A DNA stretch of 64,000 nt from Gordonia pseudamarae (GTDB lineage Bacteria; Actinomycetota; Actinomycetes; Mycobacteriales; Mycobacteriaceae). Made by a program: the position numbers and the translations under genes. Under the pieces are notes generated by a model. It ran no database searches. It had not been told where the DNA came from and worked only from the letters and a program-made list of their open reading frames with translations. Numbering within the stretch: position 1 is the first letter of the stretch; every line of letters starts with the position of its first letter. This document shows positions 34,789-43,545 of this stretch, in pieces. The stretch is from positions 2,232,001-2,296,000 of the forward strand of contig NZ_CP045809.1 in the NCBI RefSeq assembly GCF_025273675.1, in the 5' to 3' direction.

Positions 34789-35838
34789 CGGCGCCGGATC
34801 TCGCGGTTGAGTCGTTCTGTGGGGTTGTTGGACCAGATCTGGCGCCACACGTCATCAGGAAACGCGGCGAATGCCAGCAGGTCTTCACGGGCGTCGCCGA
34901 GGTGTTCGGCGACGTCGGGTAGGCGGTCTTCGGTGTATTCGATGAGTCGGTCGAACTGGGCATTGACCGCACCAGCAGTGGGTTGGTCATAGACGCTGTG
35001 CAGCATGGCCTTGACTGCTGGCCACATCGACTTCGGACACACCGCCATCAGATTCGCCGCGTAATGGGTGCGGCAGCGCTGCCAGGCCGCTCCCGGTAGG
35101 TTCGCTGCGATCGCCTCGATGAGCCCGGCATGGGCATCGGAAGTCACCAGGCGAACTCCGCCCAGGCCGCGGGCCACGAGGTCGGCGAAGAAGGTGTTCC
35201 ACGAGGCTGTGGTCTCACTGGTGGCGACCTGCATGCCGAGCACCTCACGATGACCGTCACCGTTGACGCCGGTAGCCAGCAGCACGACGGCTTTGACGAC
35301 CTGCTTGTTCTCGCGGACCTTGATCGTCAACGCATCCGCGGTGACGAACGTGAACGGTCCCGCCTCGTCCAGTCGGCGGTGACGAAACGCGGCAACCTGT
35401 TCGTCGAGGTCTTCGGCCATGCGGGAGACCTGCGACTTCGACAACGAATCGATGCCCAGGGTCTTGACCAACTTGTCCATCCGGCGGGTCGAGACCCCGG
35501 CGAGATAGCAGTCAGCGACCACGGTGATCAGCGCGGACTCGGCGCGTTTGCGGCGTTCGAGCAACCACTCGGGGAAGTAGGTGCCCGACCGGAGCTTGGG
35601 CACGGCGACGTCGATGGTGCCTACGCGGGTATCGAGGGGTCGGTGGCGGTAGCCGTTGCGGTAGTTGGTGCGCTCTTCGGACCGGCGGCCCCATTCGGCG
35701 CCGCACACGGCGTCGGCATCCGCAGACAGCAGGGCGTTAATCACTGTCTGCAGCAGCTCGCGCATCAGATCCGGTGACGCGTCGGTCAGAGCTTGGCTCA
35801 ACAGGCCGGCCGGGTCGACAATGTGGGGTGCGGTCATC
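34789..35838 (-). pseudogene. IS256-family transposase, C-terminus cut by IS3 copy 1
   Basis: 350 codons of a mutator-type (Transposase_mut) enzyme from ATG 35838: RNGYRHRPLDTRVGTIDVAVPKLRSG, FVTADALTIKVREN (first Asp), RLVTSDAHAGLIEAI (second Asp) and SNNPTERLNREIRRR (Glu region). After NREIRRR the sequence enters the IS3 element and stops. The remaining 50 or so residues are absent from the window beyond the IS, so insertion was followed by deletion or recombination. Confidence 0.9.
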
Positions 35839-35960
35839 GTGATGACTCCATTCGAGGATTCTGTGAGAGGTTGACTCGAAGGATCACACGGTGACCGCTT
35901 CCATACCGACAGCCACACGCTGCCGGCCACGGTCCTGGTCACCGAGTTACACCACTCTAT
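34789..35960 (-). mobile_element. IS256-family element, truncated
   Basis: Holds the truncated mutator-type transposase plus about 120 bases of its upstream end. The outer end is placed near 35960 (GAGTGGTGTAACTCGG on the minus strand) by appearance only; the other end is lost at the junction with the IS3 copy. Confidence 0.7.
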
Positions 35961-36729
35961 GGGGCACTACTCGGGCACCGTAGCCTCACCGAGATGGAGT
36001 TTCCCGCAGAGTGGCAACCCATGCGCGACTATTTGGATTCAGAGCGGCGCTAGCGTCGCAGGCCTGGACGATCACGCGGAACAGTTCGAATCCAGCGACC
36101 TGTTCGACTCACACGGCCGTAACGAGCACGGCACGGCGACGTACGACGGGACGTTCGATCAGGTGAGTTCTCGATCGTCTGCCCGATGACGACCGGATCA
36201 CCGCCGAGGACACTGAGATTGCCCAGCAGACCCTGGGATCGGTGTCACCGACGCGCGGCGGTGGAACTTCAACCTGCTCGACGGCAACCTCGCTCGATAG
36301 TCGACACGATCCACGTGGCCGAACTCGCCTTCACCCGTGTGTCGGGCACCGACCCGCATACAGTTGCCACTTGTAGAGCAGCGTTACGGTCTCCATCGGG
36401 ATGCTCGCCGATACCTTCGAGTAGCTGGAGATCGTGGACTTGAATGACAGTGGGACGCGCCACCGGCCCCTGGAACTCCGCGAACACCGAAAGTGCTCGT
36501 GCCCCGTAATCGAGTCCGGACAGCGAGGAACTGGGTGCACCCGAGATCGGGACCACGACGAGCGGGATGAATACGGCATCCGGCTGCGGGTGCCCGGACC
36601 AGCCGAGCCTGCGCACCAGTCGCATCACCTACGCGAGCTGCTCGAACCGCGCCGTCGTCGGCCCTGGTGAGAGTGGTGATTGTGCACGTGAGCCAGGCCA
36701 ACGATCACAGGTGTTTGAGGTGTCGCCCG
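35961..36729. other. Degraded stretch without a supported gene
   Basis: About 770 bases between the IS256 remnant and the HNH gene. Short frames on both strands (the longest about 119 codons at 36269-36628, minus strand) have no Shine-Dalgarno motif or recognisable domain, and parts look like decayed coding sequence. I see no defined element. Confidence 0.4.
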
Positions 36730-37713
36730 CTAACCTCGGCCAGGGTGTCGAGGGAACCACCGGCGGTACTGCTCTCCGGGATCGACCTGCCGGTTGGACT
36801 TTTCGTTGTTACAACCCTGACATAATAGTTGGAGGTTCGTAACATCGTTCAGGCCTCCGGCATCCAAGGGGACCATGTGGTCAAAATTTGCCGGGGTCAT
36901 CGAATCATAGAGCCCGCTAATATCCTTCTTGCAGTAGGTGCACCGGCCGCTGTCTCGGTGAAATATCGCTCTCCGGGCCCAAATGGGAGGATTCTTGCGC
37001 TTGAGCTTGCCAGGAGAACCTTTCTGAAACAACATATCGATGTCTAATTCCGCAGCGCGGTCCTCTGGTTCCATTTCCGAGACGATCAACGCTGCGATCC
37101 AATTCAGTGCGTACAAAAGTGTCCTGTTTGTGAAGACGGTATGAAATACCTCGTCGGCCAGAATGTCCAGAAGGCGCTGGTACGGCTCGCTCCACATGAG
37201 TTCTTCGGTGAAGTACCGATGACACGTATCGGCGACGCTGTCGGAAATACTCAGGAATTCAAGATCGGCCCCGTCCGGCCCGGACGTTGCGTCTGAATGG
37301 GGTACGTCGAATGTTTGTACGCCAATCCCGTAGTGCTGTAACGCGTGCGTTACGGAAAGGTAGTCCTTGTATCGTACGATACCCGGTGGCGGGCAGAGGA
37401 AAACTCTCCGGATATACGGTCCGTCGGTCTCGTTGTAGAACATGTCGTCGGCAGCAATGCGTGCGAACTTGTGGACCAACGTGACCTTGGGCCAGTTCTC
37501 GATGAGCTCGAACCTGCGCCCCTCGTCGGTGATGCGTGCTGTCATCTCGAGGTCGCGTGCTGCCATATGTTCAAGTTGATTGGCGATATCGTACGTCCGA
37601 TACCAGCGATGGACGAACCACTCGGGACTGGCTCCTGATAATTGCGGCATCGTCTCAGTGTACGGGCCGTCCGATCTGGCCGGCCGGGGGATTCTGGTCG
37701 ATTTGTCGGACAT
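36730..37713 (-). CDS. HNH endonuclease domain protein
   Basis: About 327 residues from ATG 37713 (another ATG lies at 37650). The C-terminal 80 residues form an HNH domain: RRAIFHRDSGRCTYCKKDISG, FDHMVPLDAGGLNDVTNLQLLCQGCNNEKSNR, with the CxxC pairs, the DH and the N of the motif present. The N-terminal 240 residues (starting near PEWFVHRWYRTYDIANQLEHM) have no recognised family. The base composition is close to 50% GC, well below the core, which points to recent acquisition. It is divergent from the 613-residue gene, with 66 bases between the starts. Confidence 0.8.
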   Translation of the reverse strand: MSDKSTRIPRPARSDGPYTETMPQLSGASPEWFVHRWYRTYDIANQLEHMAARDLEMTARITDEGRRFELIENWPKVTLVHKFARIAADDMFYNETDGPYIRRVFLCPPPGIVRYKDYLSVTHALQHYGIGVQTFDVPHSDATSGPDGADLEFLSISDSVADTCHRYFTEELMWSEPYQRLLDILADEVFHTVFTNRTLLYALNWIAALIVSEMEPEDRAAELDIDMLFQKGSPGKLKRKNPPIWARRAIFHRDSGRCTYCKKDISGLYDSMTPANFDHMVPLDAGGLNDVTNLQLLCQGCNNEKSNRQVDPGEQYRRWFPRHPGRG

Positions 37714-37779
37714 GTCCACTACGATGATGTCAGTCGGGGTGCACCATTGTACCTCAAAGTCGAAGAATGAGGAGACTCC

Positions 37780-39621
37780 GTGGAGCTGGGCTATCGGGCG
37801 ATAATACGTTTGGATGACGATGAGAACGCCATCGAGGTAGCGGAATCGCAGCTGCGCGACTGGCTGCGCAGTAAGGCTAGGAGTGGGATCGACACTTTCG
37901 ACTGGGACGGTCCGGGAGTTCACCCCGTGGGGTCGGGTGCCACTCTGACGGTCGTACATGCGGACGATGACCGTGATGATTCGCATCGGCGACTGTACCG
38001 TCTTCGGGAGCAGAATTCCGGGAGTACGTGGGATGTGGCGGTGCGTGCCTTCGATATACCTCGTTCGCGTTCCCACGCACAGAGTCTGACTATCGACGTC
38101 TCGACGGATATTGCTGATGAACCCCGTGCCGCTGTGACCAAAGTGGCACCCCCGAAGCTTGCTCGTATGATCCTCGATTCGTATTCGGCGCGCGACGGTG
38201 CAGCCCGACTTTCGGGGCGGCCGCTGATGGTTCGTGGGGATGAAGCCCGCGAAGTCTTGGCGGCGATCAGAGACCCTGAGCGGACAGCGGCGGTGGTGGT
38301 CGCGCCCGCTCCGTGGGGCCGCGAACACGAGGCCGAATGGCAGAAGGTCGTAGCGTCGCTCACGCGTGAGAGCGTCGGAGTCGCTGCGACGTACGTCCTT
38401 GATGAGGCTGCCACAACAATCGTGGCAGATGAGTTGCCTGCCTCCCATACTGTTTCGAATGGTGTCGTCCGAACATTCAGTCCACACGTCGACGTCGATG
38501 TGCCGGACGACCGACTACGACATCTGATGCTGTTCCCGGACACTCTTGCGCGGTCGCTTTCACCGGCCAAAAAGGTCGCAGATCCGCTCGCCAAGCGGCA
38601 CGCGGAATCGACGCGCCTACGGATGGTGACTCGTGAGTTGCCGTCGGACCTGCGCCGCGGCATCGACGTACTTCGCCGTGCTGAGGCCGTCCAACTGCGG
38701 TCACGAACGGTTGCTAGCTCGGTTTCGGCGTACGAGACCGAGTTTCGCGCAACTCCTGCGCAGAGTTCCGGTCCCGGACGTCTGATCGAACATGTCGGTA
38801 CACTGGTCAAACGATGGTTGGAGATCGATGGTGTGGTCGACGAGGAAACGATCCTCGATCTCGGTGCGAAACTTGAGGCGCAGGCGGTCGAGATAAAACT
38901 GCTCAACGAGCAATTCGATTCTCTCTCGGAGGAGAACGGCCGCGTCCGTGACGAGTTGGACAACATCAGGGGGCAGTTCGATGATCTCCATATCGCGGTC
39001 ACCATCGCTGAGGATGCGGTGCGTGACAATGAGCGGGAGTTGTCCTTCCTTCGGAACAGGTTGGTGTCGGCGGGTGCGCCCGAGAAAACCTTCATCGAAC
39101 CGCTTACCGACGAGTGGTCGGCCCCCGACGACATGAACGAGTTGCTGGCACGGATTTCGCCGGGAACAAAGACCCATCCGGCGTTCGAGAAGGTCGTATT
39201 CACCGGTGATGAGGACAAAGCTTTCGAGATCGAGAGGCGCGGTCAGGGGATGCGGTATGCGCACGCGTTCTGGAACTACGTCCACGTTTTATACGACTAT
39301 GCCAAAGGGAAAGAACGCGGAGACATAACGTGCGGAGTGCATCAGTATCTGAAGTCCGATAGCCTGGATGGGCACAAATGCTCGCCCGAACGGCATGCGG
39401 CGACAGAGAGCGACACAACATTGAGTCGCTGGGCGTATGAGCGGACATTCCCCGTGCCGGAATCAGTAAACCTCAATGGGGAGATTCTAATGGCGGCACA
39501 CTTCAAGCCAACGTGGGCCGATACCACCGCCCCACGGATGTATTACTTCGACGATACTGACGGGACCGGAAAGATCTATGTCGGCTACATCGGCCGCCAC
39601 CTCAAGAACACGAAATCATGA
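37780..39621 (+). CDS. Unrecognised 613-residue coiled-coil protein
   Basis: I do not recognise this protein. The N-terminal 290 residues look alpha/beta (LDDDENAIEVAESQLRDWLR; TAAVVVAPAPWGREHEAEW; NGVVRTFSPHVDVDVPDDRLRHLML). Residues about 350-430 form a coiled coil (LEAQAVEIKLLNEQF; EENGRVRDELDNIRGQFDDL). The C-terminal 150 residues form another globular part (YAHAFWNYVHVLYDYAKGK; GTGKIYVGYIGRHL). The start is GTG 37780 after a GAGGAG motif. Its divergent HNH neighbour and defence-island position suggest a sensor or effector of a two-gene defence system; this is inference. Confidence 0.75.
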   Translation: MELGYRAIIRLDDDENAIEVAESQLRDWLRSKARSGIDTFDWDGPGVHPVGSGATLTVVHADDDRDDSHRRLYRLREQNSGSTWDVAVRAFDIPRSRSHAQSLTIDVSTDIADEPRAAVTKVAPPKLARMILDSYSARDGAARLSGRPLMVRGDEAREVLAAIRDPERTAAVVVAPAPWGREHEAEWQKVVASLTRESVGVAATYVLDEAATTIVADELPASHTVSNGVVRTFSPHVDVDVPDDRLRHLMLFPDTLARSLSPAKKVADPLAKRHAESTRLRMVTRELPSDLRRGIDVLRRAEAVQLRSRTVASSVSAYETEFRATPAQSSGPGRLIEHVGTLVKRWLEIDGVVDEETILDLGAKLEAQAVEIKLLNEQFDSLSEENGRVRDELDNIRGQFDDLHIAVTIAEDAVRDNERELSFLRNRLVSAGAPEKTFIEPLTDEWSAPDDMNELLARISPGTKTHPAFEKVVFTGDEDKAFEIERRGQGMRYAHAFWNYVHVLYDYAKGKERGDITCGVHQYLKSDSLDGHKCSPERHAATESDTTLSRWAYERTFPVPESVNLNGEILMAAHFKPTWADTTAPRMYYFDDTDGTGKIYVGYIGRHLKNTKS

Positions 39622-39806
39622 CGGATAGGTTTGAAGCAGCTGCGGTATCGGCGCCGAGCCAGAAGGTCCCGGTGTCACGCTGGCGACCCACAGCCGGCGG
39701 CCCTGCCGTAATGGACTGATCACGTCACTACCGATGTTTCATGATCCATTGGTAACGACTTTCGGTTCCCTGCGCTCCTGAGACTAGCAGTTACCCCGAT
39801 GGTGAG

Positions 39807-40985
39807 TCAGCTCCTCGTCCGAGATTGGGCGAACGCATCGACAAGCAAGCGTCCGATTGCCGCGCCCAGTGGGATGGGGACGGCATTGCCGATCTGCCGT
39901 GCGATTTGCTCGCGCGTCCCGACCCACCGGTAGTCCTCGGGGAATCCTTGGATTCGCGCCGCCTCGTAGTGGGTGATGACGCGGTCCTGGTCGGGATGGA
40001 TGTAGCGGCCCTTTTCCGGTTTGAAGAATTCGGTGCGAATGGTGACTGATGGCTTTTCCCAGGTCAGCCTGCCCATTACATCACCGGTTCCTTTGCTGTG
40101 TTTGAGCCAGCAGGGCGCCTTCAGATGATCGGGGAGTTCCGAACGACTGCCGCCGTTATGCGAGATCGCCTTGAAGCGATCGAGCGACAGTTGGGTGTAG
40201 GAACGCCCGAAATGCAGTTCGGCAGTATTGAAGGCGCCTCGCAACTCGTGTCCCTGATACTCGATGCTGCCAGCCGGGATGCCGATCCCGTCGACGGTGA
40301 GCGGTACGCCGTCAAGCGCCTTCGCAAGGCTGCGGTGTGCGCCTGTGTGGGTAGCCGCAGGGAGCCCGAGTGGTGGGAGGTCCTTGTGGTGACCGATGAC
40401 GATCACGCGCTTGCGTGCCTGGAACGCTCCGTAGTCCGCAGCGTTGAGGACGGCGACGCCGCCCTCGATCGCGTAGTCGCGGAGTATCCCATCGTGGAGT
40501 GCGCGCTGAAACACGTTCCACTGATCGGATTTGAGGAACGCCGGAACATTCTCCAGTACGAAGTACCTGGGCTGGGCCTTCTGGACGGTTTGCGCGTACA
40601 GGCGCCACAACTCGTTGCGGTGTGCACCGACACCGGCCCGATTGAGTGTGGAGAACCCCTGGCACGGCGGCCCTCCGACGACCACGTCAACCTTCGGGAC
40701 GTCGTCTTCCTTGAGCCAGTTCTCAATGTCACCCGCGTAAACGGATCCGCCTTCGACCCGTCCCTCACGGAGGCATCCGCCGTGGTTAAGTGTGTACGTC
40801 GCGGCAGCGGGGAGTTCCCATTCCACTGCCCGCGCAGTCCGGAACGTGCTGCTTTGAGCAGCATTCAACCCTGCGGACAGTCCGCCGGCTCCGGCGAACA
40901 GATCCAACGTCGTGATCGTCCCACCGTGAACTTCCGGACTTGTCGACGCAGCTCCGTCGTCGGACAATGGCGTGGGTGGGGTCAC
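39807..40985 (-). CDS. C5-cytosine DNA methyltransferase, copy 2
   Basis: A 392-residue Dcm-family enzyme with canonical motifs: I TLDLFAGAGGLSAGL, IV VVVGGPPCQGFSTLNR (catalytic Cys), VI YFVLENVPAFL, VIII FQARKRVIVIGHH, X QIARQIGNAVPIPLGAAIG. It starts 27 bases from the divergent vsr gene (41013), so the promoters must overlap coding sequence. Cytosine methylase plus Vsr are regular partners of the MORC/DUF4420/Z1 restriction-like systems, whose genes lie 11 kb downstream here. Confidence 0.95.
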   Translation of the reverse strand: MTPPTPLSDDGAASTSPEVHGGTITTLDLFAGAGGLSAGLNAAQSSTFRTARAVEWELPAAATYTLNHGGCLREGRVEGGSVYAGDIENWLKEDDVPKVDVVVGGPPCQGFSTLNRAGVGAHRNELWRLYAQTVQKAQPRYFVLENVPAFLKSDQWNVFQRALHDGILRDYAIEGGVAVLNAADYGAFQARKRVIVIGHHKDLPPLGLPAATHTGAHRSLAKALDGVPLTVDGIGIPAGSIEYQGHELRGAFNTAELHFGRSYTQLSLDRFKAISHNGGSRSELPDHLKAPCWLKHSKGTGDVMGRLTWEKPSVTIRTEFFKPEKGRYIHPDQDRVITHYEAARIQGFPEDYRWVGTREQIARQIGNAVPIPLGAAIGRLLVDAFAQSRTRS

Positions 40986-41012
40986 CGTACGAGACTAGCC
41001 GGCACAGGGAAT

Positions 41013-41437
41013 ATGGACAAGTCGCCAACCAGTTCGAGTGTTGACCGCGCCGCGACTGCTCGTCGGATGTCTCGGCAACGCACCCGTGACACTCGACCTG
41101 AGATGGCGCTTCGGCGTGAACTGCATCGGCGAGGTCTGCGTTATCGAGTCCATGCCCCGCTGCCAGGCATGCCACGTCGACGCGCGGATGCCCTGTTCCA
41201 CGGGCGAAGGTCGCGGTGTTCGTCGACGGATGCTTCTGGCACGGCTGTCCCGAACACAAGACCGCACCCGCCACCAATGCCGCATGGTGGGCGGCCAAGC
41301 TCAGCCGCAACGCGGAGCGGGATCGCGAGACCGACGCCCACCTGCGTGACATCGGTTGGACCGTGGTGCGGGTCTGGGAGCACGATGACATGACCCGGGT
41401 AGCCGGGGTAGTCGAACAGGCCGTCCGTCCGGAATGA
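41013..41437 (+). pseudogene. vsr: Vsr endonuclease, copy 2, frameshifted
   Basis: From ATG 41013 the frame reads ARRMSRQRTRDTRPEMALRR, RYRVHAPLPGMPRRRADALF, typical Vsr sequence. Near 41195-41207 one base is missing compared with the family, and the rest of the protein (VAVFVDGCFWHGCPEH, WWAAKLSRNAERD, WTVVRVWEHDD) continues in another frame to TGA 41435-41437. Together the parts make a complete Vsr of about 142 residues. Either the gene is inactivated or there is a sequencing error. Confidence 0.85.
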
Positions 41438-41601
41438 CTCGACCTGTCGCTGGTGGTCCCGGTGAAGCCGGAGAGGACCACTGGCGGCGCAGAGTCGCCG
41501 AGGCTCGGTGGCCGTGGCCCGGCGTGCCGTGGTGTTGTAGCGTTTCTCACAGGCGTTGGTGCGCTGAGAAGCAGCGCGCGGTGTCGGTCGGGGAGGCGTA
41601 G

Positions 41602-43545
41602 GTGTACCTGGAATCGTTGACGATTCGCAATTTTCAGTCGTTCGGGCCGAAACCCGAAACGATGACCTTTCGTCGGCGGCTGACTACCTTCCTGGGAACG
41701 AACGCAGCTGGCAAGACGGCCGCCTGCCAGGCGCTCCTGCGGATCTTCAGCGTCGTGCCCGAGCAGCGGCAGGTTCGCCCCGAAGATTTTCATGTGCCGT
41801 ACGACGAGACGACCGCACCGGACTCTCGCACGCTGACTGTCGACGCAGTCTTCGCGTTTCCCGAACTCGCCGGCGAAAGCGAGGAAGGTGCGGACCCGGC
41901 ACTGAGTGTGCCCGAGTTCTTCGCGCAGATGACGGCGGACCACGACGGAGTTCTGAAGCTCCGTATCGTTCTGGAAGCATCGTGGACCGACGACGGTTCC
42001 GTCAACGGAACGGTCGAGACCAGCCGACGTGTGGTGTACACCGCAGACAAGGACTACGGAGACAGGTGGCTTGAGCTTCGCGGCCAGGACCGCAATCGGA
42101 TTCAGATGGTCTACGTACCCGCCACGCGAGACGGTGTTCGCCAGGTGAACGCGTTTCTCCGTGGGCGAGTGTGGAACGCCGCCTTGTGGTCCGAAGATTT
42201 CCGCAGTGACGTCGACTCGGCCGCAGAGAAGCTCGTGAATGCCTTTCACCGAGAAGACGTTGCCCAGACTGTGACGGCCGCGATCTCGAGTCGATGGCAG
42301 GGTCTTCACCCTCTCGGAATTGATCAGGACCCGAGACTCCAGCTCATGAGCGGAGAAGCCGGCGATCTCGTGAAAGGCGCCGAGCTGTTCTTCGAGCCGT
42401 CGGCCACCTGTCGACCGCGACCCGCACGAGAGTTGAGTGACGGTCAGCAGTCGTTGCTGCACATCGCGCTGACGGCTACCGCGCTCGATATCGAGGCCGG
42501 GATTGTCGCAGGCAAGCACACCGACAAGTTCGACGTATCGGTTGCGACGCTACCCACGCTGACGCTGCTCGTTATCGAGGAACCCGAGAACAACCTGTCG
42601 CCGTTCTACCTCTCCCGCGTCGTTCAGCAACTTCTCGATGTCGCGGGCTCGGGGCGCGCTCAAGCACTCGTCTCAAGCCATTCGGCGAGCGTGATGTCGC
42701 GGATCGATCCCGAGCGCGTGCGCTATTTTCGCCTGGACCCGGTAGCGCGTACAACGACGGTTCGTGAAATCCACCTGCCGTCGAACGAGACCGATGCAGG
42801 CAAGTATGTGCGTGAAGCAGTTCGTGCACATCCCGAGCTGTACTTCGCCAAGTTCGTCGTGCTCGGCGAAGGTGACTCGGAGGAGTTGGTCATCCCCAAG
42901 CTCGCGGCCGCGAGGGGACTGCACATCGATCAGTCATTCGTTGCGATGGTTTCCCTCGGAGGGCGCCACACGAACCACTTCTGGAAGCTTCTCAATCAGC
43001 TCGACATCCCCCATGCGACACTGCTTGATCTGGACTATGGCCGAGACGGCGGTGGGGAGGGCCGAATCAAAGATGTGTGCGACCGCCTCGAGGACATTGG
43101 GACTGATCCGTACGACGGTATCGAGGGATATGCGGGCGCTTCGGACCTGAAGGACCTTGACGAGTCCCAGGTCAGGGCGTGGCTCGGCCACCTTGAGAAG
43201 TGCAACGTCTTCTTCTCCTATCCACTCGACCTCGACATGATGCTCCTGACAGCGTTTGAGGAGGCGTACACAACAAACCTGGGCGATGGTGCACAGGGAC
43301 CGAGGGACACTGATGCTCGGGACGCGGTCCTCGGCAGTGAGTCGGTGCGACCGAACGTGAACCTGTGGAAAGACCCGGCAGAAGAGGAGCGCCTCCGCTG
43401 GTACCGATATCTCTTTCTCACGCGATCCAAGCCAAGCACCCACCTGCGAGCGATGATTCAACTGACCGACGAGCAGTTGGCCAACCCGCCCGAGCCGCTG
43501 AATCGTCTGATCGGCTGTATCACCGAGAATCTTGGCCACTCGTGA
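41602..43545 (+). CDS. gajA: Gabija-like OLD-family ATPase/TOPRIM nuclease (GajA)
   Basis: A 647-residue protein. The N-terminal ABC-type ATPase has Walker A FLGTNAAGKTAACQALL (residues 31-46), the signature-like ARELSDGQQSLLHIAL and Walker B LLVIEEPENNLSPFYL with the downstream SSHSASV. The C-terminal TOPRIM domain shows VVLGEGDSEELVIPKL (catalytic Glu, about residue 423) and LLDLDYGRDGGG (DxD). This is the OLD layout. Directly followed by an overlapping UvrD-like helicase, it matches Gabija, in which GajA cuts DNA when nucleotides are depleted. The start is GTG 41602. Confidence 0.9.
   Translation: MYLESLTIRNFQSFGPKPETMTFRRRLTTFLGTNAAGKTAACQALLRIFSVVPEQRQVRPEDFHVPYDETTAPDSRTLTVDAVFAFPELAGESEEGADPALSVPEFFAQMTADHDGVLKLRIVLEASWTDDGSVNGTVETSRRVVYTADKDYGDRWLELRGQDRNRIQMVYVPATRDGVRQVNAFLRGRVWNAALWSEDFRSDVDSAAEKLVNAFHREDVAQTVTAAISSRWQGLHPLGIDQDPRLQLMSGEAGDLVKGAELFFEPSATCRPRPARELSDGQQSLLHIALTATALDIEAGIVAGKHTDKFDVSVATLPTLTLLVIEEPENNLSPFYLSRVVQQLLDVAGSGRAQALVSSHSASVMSRIDPERVRYFRLDPVARTTTVREIHLPSNETDAGKYVREAVRAHPELYFAKFVVLGEGDSEELVIPKLAAARGLHIDQSFVAMVSLGGRHTNHFWKLLNQLDIPHATLLDLDYGRDGGGEGRIKDVCDRLEDIGTDPYDGIEGYAGASDLKDLDESQVRAWLGHLEKCNVFFSYPLDLDMMLLTAFEEAYTTNLGDGAQGPRDTDARDAVLGSESVRPNVNLWKDPAEEERLRWYRYLFLTRSKPSTHLRAMIQLTDEQLANPPEPLNRLIGCITENLGHS

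Noticed and set aside
36269..36628. 119-codon frame in the stretch between IS256 and the HNH gene
   Set aside because: No ribosome site, no known domain and competing frames; perhaps decayed coding sequence but not supportable.
40098..41393. 431-codon frame covering the Dcm antisense and the vsr 5' half
   Set aside because: The first part is antisense to the methylase; only the portion from 41013 is vsr, which is described as frameshifted.
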